From assembly GCA_004551945.1 (NCBI GenBank), contig SFPN01000015.1, positions 1-50,141 of the forward strand: a DNA stretch of 50,141 nucleotides, written 5' to 3'. The DNA comes from Clostridiales bacterium. GTDB taxonomy: Bacteria > Bacillota > Clostridia > Oscillospirales > Oscillospiraceae. Positions 33,335-40,935 of the stretch are shown in pieces. Each line of letters opens with the position of its first letter. Within the stretch, counting starts at the first letter, position 1. The notes below the pieces were generated by a model, which was given only the letters and a program-made list of their open reading frames with translations, did no database searches and was not told the origin of the DNA. The translations under genes were made by a program, and so were the position numbers.

Positions 33335-33363
33335 AGTATAGCACAAAGGTAAAAAATAGTCAT
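33335..33363 (-). promoter_or_regulatory. Promoter of nth
   Basis: ATGACT, a 17-bp spacer and TATACT on the minus strand, overlapping the -35 of the divergent glyA promoter. Confidence 0.65.
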
Positions 33364-33391
33364 TGGATTTTTGCGTCATTTGGAGTATAAT
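33363..33391 (+). promoter_or_regulatory. Promoter of glyA
   Basis: TTGGAT, a 17-bp spacer and TATAAT. Its -35 touches the nth -35, so the two polymerases may compete. Confidence 0.75.
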
Positions 33392-33465
33392 ATCCCCATT
33401 ACCAGACCGGGCCCCTCAACCCTGTCACTCATCTATGGAAAACAGAACAAAGGAGCGAGTATAAC

Positions 33466-34707
33466 GTGGTCAAAGATGTCATTGATTTCCTGATCCAGCA
33501 GGACCCCGAGGTCGGCAACGCCGTGAAGGCAGAGTACGACCGTCAGCGCAGAAACATTGAGCTGATCGCCTCTGAAAACTTTGTCAGCGAGGCAGTCCTG
33601 GCGGCAGCCTCCACCGTGCTGACCAACAAGTATGCAGAAGGCTATCCCGGCAAGCGGTACTACGGCGGCTGCGAATGTGTGGACGTGGTGGAGAATCTGG
33701 CTCGGGACCGTGCCAAGCAGCTCTTTGGTGCAGACCATGCAAACGTGCAGCCCCACAGCGGCGCTTCCGCCAACTATGCTGTCTACCAGGCCCTGTGCAA
33801 CGTCGGCGACACCGTCATGGGCATGAACCTGGACAACGGCGGCCACCTGACCCACGGCAGCCCCGTGAACTACTCCGGCATCAACTATAACATGGTGGCC
33901 TACGGCGTGAACGACCAGGGCTACATCGACTATGACCAGGTCCGCGACCTGGCCAAGAAGCACAAGCCCAAGATGATCATCGCCGGCGCCTCCGCCTATC
34001 CCCGCATCATCGACTTCAAGGCCTTCAGCGAGATCGCCCATGAGGTGGGCGCTTACCTGTTCGTGGACATGGCCCACATTGCCGGCCTGGTTGCCACCGG
34101 TCTGCATCCCTCTCCCGTTCCCTATGCGGACGTGGTCACCACCACCACCCACAAGACCCTGCGCGGCCCCCGCGGCGGCGTGATCCTCTGCAAGGAAGAA
34201 CTGGCCAAGAAGATCGACAAGGCCATCTTCCCCGGTTCCCAGGGCGGCCCTCTGATGCACATCATCACCGCCAAGGCCGTGGCCTTCGGCGAGGCCCTGA
34301 AGCCTGAGTTCAAGACCTATCAGGAGCAGATCCTGAAGAACGCCCAGGTCCTGGCCAAGAGCCTGATGGATTCCGGCTTCGACCTGGTCTCCGGCGGCAC
34401 CGACAACCACCTGATGCTGGTGGACCTGCGCAAGGCCAACATCACCGGCAAGGAGATGGAGAAGCGCCTGGACCAGGTGAACATCACCGTCAACAAGAAC
34501 ACCATCCCCGACGATCCTCAGTCTCCCTTCGTCACCAGCGGCATCCGCGTGGGCGTGCCCGCCGCCACCAGCCGCGGCCTGCGTGAGGACGACATGAAGC
34601 TCATTGGCCAGCTCATGTGGAAGACCGCCACCGAGTTCGAGACCGCTCAGGACGAGATCATCGCCGGCGTCAAGTCCATCACCGACAAGTATCCCATGTA
34701 CGAATAA
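33466..34707 (+). CDS. glyA: Serine hydroxymethyltransferase
   Basis: This 413-residue PLP enzyme interconverts serine and glycine with tetrahydrofolate. The PLP lysine is K230 in TTTTHKTLRGPRGG. Other blocks are NIELIASENFVS, YAEGYPGKRYYGG, VDMAHIAGLVATG and TSGIRVGVPAATSRG. GTG is the start, with AAAGGAGCGAG upstream. Length and motifs are normal. The last 20 bases including the stop region recur, with one mismatch, at 35279-35298. Confidence 0.96.
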   Translation: MVKDVIDFLIQQDPEVGNAVKAEYDRQRRNIELIASENFVSEAVLAAASTVLTNKYAEGYPGKRYYGGCECVDVVENLARDRAKQLFGADHANVQPHSGASANYAVYQALCNVGDTVMGMNLDNGGHLTHGSPVNYSGINYNMVAYGVNDQGYIDYDQVRDLAKKHKPKMIIAGASAYPRIIDFKAFSEIAHEVGAYLFVDMAHIAGLVATGLHPSPVPYADVVTTTTHKTLRGPRGGVILCKEELAKKIDKAIFPGSQGGPLMHIITAKAVAFGEALKPEFKTYQEQILKNAQVLAKSLMDSGFDLVSGGTDNHLMLVDLRKANITGKEMEKRLDQVNITVNKNTIPDDPQSPFVTSGIRVGVPAATSRGLREDDMKLIGQLMWKTATEFETAQDEIIAGVKSITDKYPMYE

Positions 34708-34708
34708 T
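34689..34708 (+). repeat. Direct repeat copy 1 (end of glyA)
   Basis: A 20-bp sequence, GTATCCC then A/C then TGTACGAATAAT, covers the last glyA codons and stop. It recurs at 35279-35298 in the same orientation with one mismatch. Confidence 0.75.
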
Positions 34709-34739
34709 CAATTCGACTGCTGAATTGATAGCAAGCAGA

Positions 34740-34783
34740 AAGCCTGCGATCTATTGTATTTCAATGGGTCGCAGGCTTTTTTT
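34740..34783 (+). terminator. Terminator after glyA
   Basis: AAGCCTGCGA (34740-34749) pairs with TCGCAGGCTT (34769-34778), followed by TTTTT. Confidence 0.9.
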
Positions 34784-34836
34784 GTCAGATTTTCGATTTG
34801 CAAAAATAACCGTATTATGGCATACGAAGAGCGCAC

Positions 34837-34866
34837 AAAAGCCAGCCTGTTGGGGCTGGCTTTTGT
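34837..34866 (-). terminator. Terminator of the small coiled-coil gene
   Basis: AAAAGCCAGCC pairs with GGCTGGCTTTT. On the minus strand TTTTG follows the stem, 11 bp past the stop at 34877. Confidence 0.8.
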
Positions 34867-34876
34867 GGTCGGTTAT

Positions 34877-35113
34877 TTAATTGGCTTTCTCCAGGGTGCT
34901 GATTCGCTCGGCCATCTGGCGAACCATGATTTTCAGAAATTTAACTTCCTCCTCCAGTTCGTCAACGCGGGAACGGGAAACGAGTTTTTCTTGAATGTCC
35001 TGGATGCCTTCGGCTAAAAGGTTGAACTTTGGAGTTACATCCGATTCAATGATTATATTCATTCGATGGGCTATCAGTTGGTCGATTGCCTGTAAGTCTT
35101 TTTCGTCCAGCAT
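34877..35113 (-). CDS. Small coiled-coil protein of unknown function
   Basis: This 78-residue charged protein has a C-terminal heptad pattern (VDELEEEVKFLKIMVRQMAERISTLEK) indicating a coiled coil. GAGGTGATACC precedes the ATG. A consensus promoter with an embedded palindrome drives it (35133-35162), and it has its own terminator. The segment has markedly lower GC than its neighbours and lies between the two copies of the glyA-tail repeat, which suggests it arrived as a unit. No function can be assigned. Confidence 0.7.
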   Translation of the reverse strand: MLDEKDLQAIDQLIAHRMNIIIESDVTPKFNLLAEGIQDIQEKLVSRSRVDELEEEVKFLKIMVRQMAERISTLEKAN

Positions 35114-35132
35114 GGTATCACCTCATGTCGCT

Positions 35133-35162
35133 ATTATAACGGTTCCGTTATTCGGCTGTCAA
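35133..35162 (-). promoter_or_regulatory. Promoter with operator for the small coiled-coil gene
   Basis: A perfect TTGACA, 18-bp spacer and TATAAT on the minus strand. A perfect 16-bp inverted repeat ATAACGG-TT-CCGTTAT (35136-35151) covers the -10 and spacer, the placement expected for a repressor site. Confidence 0.85.
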
Positions 35163-35278
35163 GGTGCCATGTATCATGGTGCCGCAACATGATACAATTT
35201 ATCCCACAACAACTATACACCCTGTGCGCGGCTGGGCGATACGACCCCCGGGGCGCTGGGTGCAGAGGATGCTGTCAT

Positions 35279-35298
35279 GTATCCCCTGTACGAATAAT
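35279..35298 (+). repeat. Direct repeat copy 2 (displaced glyA tail)
   Basis: It matches 34689-34708 at 19 of 20 positions, including the TAA stop context, but has no coding sequence in front. Confidence 0.75.
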
Positions 35299-35328
35299 TC
35301 TCTCTTTACGGGAGCGATAAGTGCTGAT

Positions 35329-35367
35329 AAAATAAGGAGGACGACGAAAGTCGTTCTCCTTATTTTC
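35329..35367 (+). terminator. Terminator before rarA
   Basis: AAAATAAGGAGGACGAC and GTCGTTCTCCTTATTTT form a 17-bp stem with one G-T pair around GAAA, ending in a T-run. It may be the original glyA terminator. Confidence 0.8.
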
Positions 35368-35420
35368 ATTGTTTTCAATTGGCCCACCGCAACCAAACGA
35401 CCTGAGAGGAGGAAGCAGCC

Positions 35421-36689
35421 GTGTACCGTCCGCTGGCTGATGAACTGCGCCCCAAAACCCTGGATGAGGTGGTGGGGCAGCGGCATATACTGGGAGAGAA
35501 CGGCCTTCTCCGCCGGGTAATCCAGGGGGGCACCATCCCCAACATGATCTTTTACGGCCCCTCGGGCACCGGCAAGACCACCGTTGCGGAGATCGCCGCC
35601 GCCCGGGTCCACCGGCCCTTCTACCGGCTCAACGCCACCACCGCCACCCTGGCGGACATCAAGGCGGTGATGCAGGATGTGGGGACCCTGCTGGCCCCCG
35701 ACGGGGTGGTGCTCTACCTGGACGAGATCCAGTATTTCAACAAGAAGCAGCAGCAGTCCCTGCTGGAGTTTATGGAAAACGGCAAGCTCACCCTCATTGC
35801 CGCCACCACGGAAAACCCCTATTTTTACGTCTACAACGCCGTCCTCAGCCGGTCCACGGTCTTTGAGTTCAAGCCCGTCCCGGCGGAGGAGATTCTCCCG
35901 GTGGTCCGCCGGGGCATCCGGCGGATGGGCGAGGACCGCCAGGTGCAGGTCACCTGGGAGGAGGGGGTGGAGGAGCAGCTGGCCCAGGGCTGCGGGGGAG
36001 ACGTGCGCAAGGCCCTGAACGCCGTGGAGGCCCTCTTCGCCGCCCACGCCCTGGACCTGGAGACTGTCCGGCTCACCCGGGAGGAGACCGCCCTGGTGGC
36101 TCAGCGCTCCGCCATGCGGTACGACCGGGACGGGGACAGTCACTACGACATCCTCTCCGCCTTCCAGAAGTCCATCCGTGGCTCTGACCCGGACGCGGCG
36201 GTCCACTACCTGGCCCGGCTGCTGGAGGCGGGAGACCTGATCTCTCCCTGCCGCCGCCTGATGGTCATCGCCAGCGAGGACGTAGGGCTGGCCTATCCCC
36301 AGGCGGTGTCCGTCGTGAAGGCCTGCGTGGACAGCGCCAACATGCTGGGCCTTCCCGAGGCCCGCATCCCCCTGGCCCAGGCGGCCATCTTCCTGGCCAC
36401 CGCCCCCAAGTCCAACGGGGCCATCCTGGCCATCGACAGCGCCATGAAGGACCTGCGCCAGGGCAAGGGCGGGGAGGTCCCCGCCTTCCTCCGGGACTCC
36501 CACTACGGAGGCGCGGAGAAGCTGGGCCACGGCCAGGGCTACCGCTACGCCCACGACTATCCCCGCCACTACGTCCCCCAGCAGTATTTGCCCGACGAGC
36601 TGAAGGACCGGGTTTACTACCACTACGGGGACAACAAAACCGAGCAGGCCGCCAAGCGGTACTGGGATGAAATCAAGGGCAAACCTTAA
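35421..36689 (+). CDS. rarA: Replication-associated recombination protein A (MgsA/RarA)
   Basis: This 422-residue AAA+ ATPase acts at stalled replication forks. Walker A is GPSGTGKTT (46-54) and Walker B is LYLDEIQYFNKKQQ, with AATTENPYF as sensor 1. The C-terminal tetramerisation region has SAFQKSIRGSDPDAAVHYLARLLEAGD and YPHHY-like YPRHYVPQQYLPDEL. GTG is the start with GAGAGGAGGAAG upstream. Its stop overlaps that of the converging S1 gene by four bases. Confidence 0.94.
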   Translation: MYRPLADELRPKTLDEVVGQRHILGENGLLRRVIQGGTIPNMIFYGPSGTGKTTVAEIAAARVHRPFYRLNATTATLADIKAVMQDVGTLLAPDGVVLYLDEIQYFNKKQQQSLLEFMENGKLTLIAATTENPYFYVYNAVLSRSTVFEFKPVPAEEILPVVRRGIRRMGEDRQVQVTWEEGVEEQLAQGCGGDVRKALNAVEALFAAHALDLETVRLTREETALVAQRSAMRYDRDGDSHYDILSAFQKSIRGSDPDAAVHYLARLLEAGDLISPCRRLMVIASEDVGLAYPQAVSVVKACVDSANMLGLPEARIPLAQAAIFLATAPKSNGAILAIDSAMKDLRQGKGGEVPAFLRDSHYGGAEKLGHGQGYRYAHDYPRHYVPQQYLPDELKDRVYYHYGDNKTEQAAKRYWDEIKGKP

Positions 36690-37612
36690 TACTCCCGCAC
36701 AATCCGGGTCCGGGTACATTCCGCCGGGGAATAGGCCCAGCGGCGGAGTTGACCGGATGTGATAAAATAAAAGAGAGGCTCCGGTTTGCTGCTGGGCTCC
36801 AGCTTGCTCAGCACCGACAGCTTCACCTTCATCCGGTCGGGGAGAATGGCCTTGATGTACACCGAGACCCGGTCGTTTTCCGCCAGACCCTCCGTCTGGT
36901 CCGCAAGGCCGGTGAAGTTGGGAGCCAGCTCAATGAAGGAGCCGTAGGGCTTCACCCCCCGCACCCAGCCGGGGACGGTCATCCCCGGGGAAAACCGGGC
37001 GGCGTTCTCTTCCCAGGTGCCCAGCAGCTCCTTGTGGGAGAGGTAGACCCGCCCCAGGTCCCGGTCGGCCCCGGTGAGCAGGACATAGATTTCCTGCCCC
37101 ACGGTGAACCGGCAGGCGGGGTGAGAGATCCGGGACACGGAGCAGTTTTCAATGCCGATCATGGAGACGAAGCCGCAGCCCACGTCCACAAAGGCCCCGA
37201 AGCCCTCCAGATGGGTGACGGTGGCGGGGAGGACCTGCCCCGGGGGGCAGTCCAGCAGGCGGCCCAGGGCCAGCTCCTGGGCCCGGCGGCGGGAGAGAAG
37301 GAGAGTGGGGGCTTCCCCCGCCGAAGCAATCCCGGTGACGGTAAAGGCGATGGGCTTTCCCACCCGGGAGAGAATGGCGATTTCCCGGGCGGTTCCCTCC
37401 CGGATGCCCAGAGCGGCCTCCTCCCGGGGAATCCGGCCGGCAAAGGGCCCCACCGCCACCGACAGGTCATGGTCGGGGGTGCACAGGACAGCCCGCCCCT
37501 CCAGAACGGTTTCCTCCTCCATGGCCCGATGGAGGGCGTCCAGATGGGCGCAGACGGCCCGGTTTTCCGGCGTGTGCAGCAGCCGCCCCTCTGGGAGATA
37601 CAGGTTGGACAT
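36686..37612 (-). CDS. S1 RNA-binding domain protein (ribosomal protein S1-like)
   Basis: This 308-residue protein has an N-terminal non-S1 region (1 to about 115) and two S1 domains, GQVLPATVTHLEGFGAFVDVGCGFVSMIG and GMTVPGWVRGVKPYGSFIELAPNFTGLAD. It is shorter than true ribosomal S1 and resembles the short S1 homologues of Clostridia. It probably binds RNA or the ribosome. The ATG at 37612 follows GGAAGG at 7 nt; the frame upstream is unsupported. The gene is divergent from DUF951 and converges with rarA. Confidence 0.85.
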   Translation of the reverse strand: MSNLYLPEGRLLHTPENRAVCAHLDALHRAMEEETVLEGRAVLCTPDHDLSVAVGPFAGRIPREEAALGIREGTAREIAILSRVGKPIAFTVTGIASAGEAPTLLLSRRRAQELALGRLLDCPPGQVLPATVTHLEGFGAFVDVGCGFVSMIGIENCSVSRISHPACRFTVGQEIYVLLTGADRDLGRVYLSHKELLGTWEENAARFSPGMTVPGWVRGVKPYGSFIELAPNFTGLADQTEGLAENDRVSVYIKAILPDRMKVKLSVLSKLEPSSKPEPLFYFITSGQLRRWAYSPAECTRTRIVREY

Positions 37613-37708
37613 ACACTGCCTTCCTTTCTGTTCCAATAAGTTAAGACAAAGTCTGCCACAACTATATTCAGCGCCAGAAGAAAACTTGCCAGGCAGGAGG
37701 TGCGGCCC

Positions 37709-37936
37709 ATGGATATTGTCCCCGGCGACATTTTGGAAATGAAAAAAGAACACCCCTGCGGCAGCAGACGGTGGACCGTCCTCCGGGTGGGGATGGACTT
37801 CCGCCTGCGCTGCGAGGGCTGCGGCCGGGAGGTTATGCTCCCGCGAAAAAAGGCCGAAAAGGCCGTGAAGAAACACATCCGTCCGGAGAGCGCCGGACAG
37901 ACTGAACACAAGGAGGGATCTTCCCATGCGATATGA
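37709..37936 (+). CDS. DUF951 zinc-ribbon-like protein
   Basis: This 75-residue protein matches DUF951: MDIVPGDILEMKKEHPCGSRRW at the start and RCEGCGREVMLPR. Cys17, Cys35 and Cys38 may bind metal. The ATG at 37709 has CAGGAGG at 8 nt. Its last 11 bases overlap the radical SAM gene start. A tail of about 20 residues beyond the usual domain is probably a consequence of that overlap. The function is unknown. Confidence 0.85.
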   Translation: MDIVPGDILEMKKEHPCGSRRWTVLRVGMDFRLRCEGCGREVMLPRKKAEKAVKKHIRPESAGQTEHKEGSSHAI

Positions 37937-38804
37937 AGGCCAGATTTACCGTCCCCCGGGAGAGTGGCGGAGCTACCTGCTCCAGTGCACCGTGGGGTGC
38001 ACCCACAACAAATGCACCTTCTGCGGGATGTACAAACCCAAGAAGTTCCACATCCGCCCCATGAAGGAGATCATCGAGGACATCGCCATGGCCCGGGCCT
38101 ATTACGGCGCGGAGAACGTGGATAAGGTGTTCCTCTGCGACGGGGACGCCATCGTCATGCGCCAGGAGCAGCTGCTGCAAATCCTGGAGGCCCTGTACGC
38201 CGCCTTCCCCAATCTGCGCCAGGTGACCACCTACGCCGGCACCAGGAGCACCATGACCAAAAGCCCGGAGCAGCTGAAGGAGCTGCGCCAGGCGGGCCTC
38301 ACCCGGGCCTACCTGGGGGTGGAGACCGGCTGGGATGAGCTGCTGGAAAAGGTCCACAAGGGGGTCACCTCCGCCCAGATGATCGAGGCCACCGACCGGA
38401 TCAAGGAGGCGGGCATCGACCTGTGGCTCACGGTGATCCTGGGGCTGGCCGGCCCCGGGGAGCCTGCCAAAAAGCACATTGAGGAGACCATCAAGGTCTT
38501 AAACCGGATGCAGGCCAACCACGTCTCCTGCCTGTCCTACATGCCGGAGCCCAACTCCCCCATGTACCAGGACGTGCGGGAGGGCCGCTTCCAGCTGATT
38601 ACCCCCCGGCAGGCCCTGGAGGAGACCCGGGCCCTGGTGGAGGGCCTGAACTACGGCCCCTTCCACTTTACCAGCAACCACGCCTCCAACTACCTGCCCC
38701 TGAAGGGAACCCTGCCGGACGACCGGGAGAAGTTCCTGGCCATGATCGACAGCGCCCTGGGGGGCAAGAGCCGCATCCGCAGTGAGCACTCCCGGGCGCT
38801 CTGA
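37926..38804 (+). CDS. Radical SAM protein
   Basis: This 292-residue protein is a single radical SAM domain with cysteines C25-x4-C30-x2-C33 (GCTHNKCTFCGMY), preceded by C21. TYAGTRSTM, AYLGVETGWDELLEKVHKG and WLTVILGLAG follow in the order expected of a half TIM-barrel. No extra domain (B12, TRAM or SPASM) is present. The substrate is unknown. The start has AAGGAGGG at 7 nt and overlaps DUF951, and the macro-domain gene follows after 16 bp, so the three genes are probably one operon. Confidence 0.87.
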   Translation: MRYEGQIYRPPGEWRSYLLQCTVGCTHNKCTFCGMYKPKKFHIRPMKEIIEDIAMARAYYGAENVDKVFLCDGDAIVMRQEQLLQILEALYAAFPNLRQVTTYAGTRSTMTKSPEQLKELRQAGLTRAYLGVETGWDELLEKVHKGVTSAQMIEATDRIKEAGIDLWLTVILGLAGPGEPAKKHIEETIKVLNRMQANHVSCLSYMPEPNSPMYQDVREGRFQLITPRQALEETRALVEGLNYGPFHFTSNHASNYLPLKGTLPDDREKFLAMIDSALGGKSRIRSEHSRAL

Positions 38805-38820
38805 GAAGGGGGAGAGGACC

Positions 38821-39342
38821 ATGAAAGACCGCATCCAGGTGATCCAGGGGGACATTACCCGGCAGATCTGCGACGCCATTGTAAACGCCGCCAACACCAG
38901 CTTGCTGGGGGGCGGCGGAGTGGACGGCGCCATCCACCGGGCCGCCGGCCCGGACCTGCTGGCCGAGTGCCGCACCCTTTACGGCTGCGAGACGGGAAAG
39001 GCCAAAATCACGAAAGGCTACCGTCTGCCCGCCCGGTATGTGATCCACACTCCCGGCCCCATCTGGCACGGGGGAGACCGGAACGAGTCGGCCCTGCTGG
39101 CCTCCTGCTACCGGTCCTGCCTGGAGCTGGCGGAGGCCAACGGCTGCCAGACCGTGTGCTTTCCCTCCATTAGCACGGGGGTGTATCACTTCCCCCTGAA
39201 CCAGGCCGCCGGGATCGCCATTGAGACCATCGCAGCATTTCTGGCCTCCCACGCTGCCCCGGCCCAGGTCACCATGGTCTGCTTCGACAGCAGAACCAAG
39301 GCGGCCTACGACCAGGCTCTGGCGGCGCTGACGAGACCGTAA
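38821..39342 (+). CDS. Macro-domain ADP-ribose hydrolase
   Basis: This 173-residue protein is a single macro domain. Signatures are VIQGDIT, AIVNAANTSLLGGGGVDGAIHRAAG (about 20-44) and FPSISTGVYHFP for the second ADP-ribose loop. Family members remove ADP-ribose from proteins or deacetylate O-acetyl-ADP-ribose. GGGAGAGGACC precedes the ATG. It is the last gene of the DUF951-radical SAM-macro set and is followed by a terminator. Confidence 0.9.
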   Translation: MKDRIQVIQGDITRQICDAIVNAANTSLLGGGGVDGAIHRAAGPDLLAECRTLYGCETGKAKITKGYRLPARYVIHTPGPIWHGGDRNESALLASCYRSCLELAEANGCQTVCFPSISTGVYHFPLNQAAGIAIETIAAFLASHAAPAQVTMVCFDSRTKAAYDQALAALTRP

Positions 39343-39364
39343 TTTGTCCCCAAACAGCAAAAAC

Positions 39365-39406
39365 TCCCGCTCTGTCCCAAAGGACGGAGCGGGAATTGTT
39401 TTTTGG
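39365..39406 (+). terminator. Terminator after the macro-domain gene
   Basis: TCCCGCTCTGTCC pairs with GGACGGAGCGGGA (one G-T pair) around CAAA, with a T-rich tail. Confidence 0.88.
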
Positions 39407-39473
39407 AAAAGAAAGGTGTACGAATGCGTACACAAAACCGGAGGGTTTCAGCAAGGGTAAAGGAGGGATTTGA

Positions 39474-39941
39474 ATGTATCCATATTTTCACGATGACGTG
39501 GCGCCCTTTACCATGTCGGACAGCCTGTGCAGCTTTGCCCCCTTTCCCAAGGCGCTGCTGAACAAGGGCATCCGGCCCTCGGCCCTGCTGGTCTATGTGG
39601 CCTTGCTGGACCGGGCCACCCTGTCCCAGAAAAACCGGTGGTGCAACGGGCAGGGCTGGATCTATGTGAATTACAGTGTGCCCCACCTGTCCCTGGATTT
39701 GGGGATGGGGGAGTCCACCATCCGGGAGCTTCTGCGGGTGCTGGAGGACCAGGAGCTGATTTTCCGCACCTACCCCCTGGCGGGAGAGGTCAGCGAAATT
39801 TACCTGCGGGTGCCGGTGACCTCCCTGAAGCGGGAAAAAATTTACCAGACCCCGCTGGAAATCCAGAGGGTCTGGGAATCCGTGCCACCCCTCCGGAAAC
39901 CTGGAGCCCCCCCTCTGGAAACCTGGAGGCAAACAAACTGA
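39474..39941 (+). CDS. RepA_N-like replication initiator domain protein
   Basis: This 155-residue protein resembles the N-terminal winged-helix domain of plasmid RepA_N initiators: FAPFPKALLNKGIRPSALLVYVALLDRATLSQKN, then WIYVNYSVPHLSLDLGMGESTIRELLRVLEDQELIF. A ribosome site AAAGGAGG precedes the ATG. An inverted repeat GTGTACG/CGTACAC (39416-39433) lies upstream and could be an operator. Near the 3' end two 17-bp direct repeats 22 bp apart lie inside the coding sequence. No partition or mobilisation genes are near, so it is either a plasmid relic or a domesticated regulator. Confidence 0.7.
   Translation: MYPYFHDDVAPFTMSDSLCSFAPFPKALLNKGIRPSALLVYVALLDRATLSQKNRWCNGQGWIYVNYSVPHLSLDLGMGESTIRELLRVLEDQELIFRTYPLAGEVSEIYLRVPVTSLKREKIYQTPLEIQRVWESVPPLRKPGAPPLETWRQTN
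39890..39928 (+). repeat. Iteron-like direct repeats in the RepA_N-like gene
   Basis: CCTCCGGAAACCTGGAG (39890-39906) and CCTCTGGAAACCTGGAG (39912-39928) match at 16 of 17 positions with a 22-bp period. Confidence 0.6.
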
Positions 39942-40042
39942 ATCAACCAATCTATTAAACAAACTGAGCGCTCTTATGCGCGCGGAAAAAAGCAGTTTTC
40001 CACATCCTCCGAAGGGCCGCGTACCGCACAGCAGCCCGCCGC

Positions 40043-40672
40043 TTACTTCCTCTTAAAGCTCAGCACCGCCACCTGGGGCTTGGTGCCCTCGTTGATGGTG
40101 ATGGTGTCCCCGGGGTAGTAGACATAGTCGTCCACCAGAGCCAGGAAGTCGTCCAGTTCCGCAACGGCGGGCAGACCCACCTCTCCCTGGCGGTAGTGCA
40201 TGGGGATGATCACCTTGGGCTTAATCTGATCCATGAGGGCCTTGGCCTCCGCGGGGCCGATGGTGTAAAAGCCCCCCACGGGGACCATGGCCACGTCCAG
40301 CCCGGCCAGGTCCGCCAGCTGGGCGGGGGTGAGCTGGCAGCCGATGTCCCCCAGGTGGGCCACCCGCAGCTTGCCCGCCTGGAGCACATGGATGGTGTTG
40401 GGACCCCGCAGGGCGCCCCCCTCGGGGTCGTGGAAGGTCTCAATGGCGGTGATGGTGAAGGGATTTTCGTGGCCCTCCAGGGGACGGACCACATGGGCGG
40501 CGTTGTGGTCGTTGTGCTGGGTGTGGGAGCACAGCACCAGGTCGGCGGCCACATCCAGCGCGCCGAAGCCGGGGACGTAGTTATCCTCATAGGGGTCAAA
40601 CACTACGGTGAAGCCCTTGCAGGTCAGTTCAAAGCAGGCGTGGCCGTGCCAGCGCAGTTCCAGTTGTTCCAT
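40043..40672 (-). CDS. MBL-fold metal-dependent hydrolase (UlaG/UPF0173-like)
   Basis: This 209-residue metallo-beta-lactamase-fold protein of the COG2220 type has WHGHACFEL at the N-terminus, then H50-T-Q-H53-N-D55-H56 as the metal motif. HLGDIG, VPVGGFYTIGPAEA and IPMHYRQ provide the other ligands. The first two histidines are separated by two residues rather than one as in the classic HxHxDH, which is an odd spacing. The ATG at 40672 has AGGAGG at 8 nt; the open frame continues upstream without a ribosome site. The substrate is unknown. Confidence 0.85.
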   Translation of the reverse strand: MEQLELRWHGHACFELTCKGFTVVFDPYEDNYVPGFGALDVAADLVLCSHTQHNDHNAAHVVRPLEGHENPFTITAIETFHDPEGGALRGPNTIHVLQAGKLRVAHLGDIGCQLTPAQLADLAGLDVAMVPVGGFYTIGPAEAKALMDQIKPKVIIPMHYRQGEVGLPAVAELDDFLALVDDYVYYPGDTITINEGTKPQVAVLSFKRK

Positions 40673-40824
40673 AGAAAAGCCTCCTTCATGTGTGGGTAAA
40701 TGCACCATTTTGTTATCTCTATTAAACCACATTTTGGCCCGGATGACGACAGTTTTTTGGAAAAAACCTGGCCTCTGACAGAAAAATTTCATCTGGTGAT
40801 GGAAAAATTGGGCAAAGCATAGTA

Positions 40825-40935
40825 TAATAATGTCTGCTGAATAAACCGCTTTGCGGTTTATTCGCGCGGCGTCAGCCGCGCAATTCCATAAAGACGGCTC
40901 CTTTGAGCCGTTTTTATGGAATCCAGCCATTGTTA
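40825..40935 (+). repeat. Three-hairpin repeat unit A
   Basis: The closing stem is TAATAATG (40825-40832) with CATTGTTA (40928-40935). Inside are a perfect 11-bp hairpin with TTT loop (40839-40863), a 7-bp GC hairpin (40864-40881) and an 18-bp stem with one G-T pair (40883-40922). The closing stem pairs fully if one T-G wobble is counted. Confidence 0.75.

Larger units (their letters stand above)
35114..35420. other. Gene-free gap upstream of rarA
   Basis: It holds the promoter/operator of the small coiled-coil gene, an inverted repeat TGTATCATG/CATGATACA (35170-35196), the second copy of the glyA-tail repeat (35279-35298) and a terminator (35329-35367). No coding region is supported. Confidence 0.6.
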
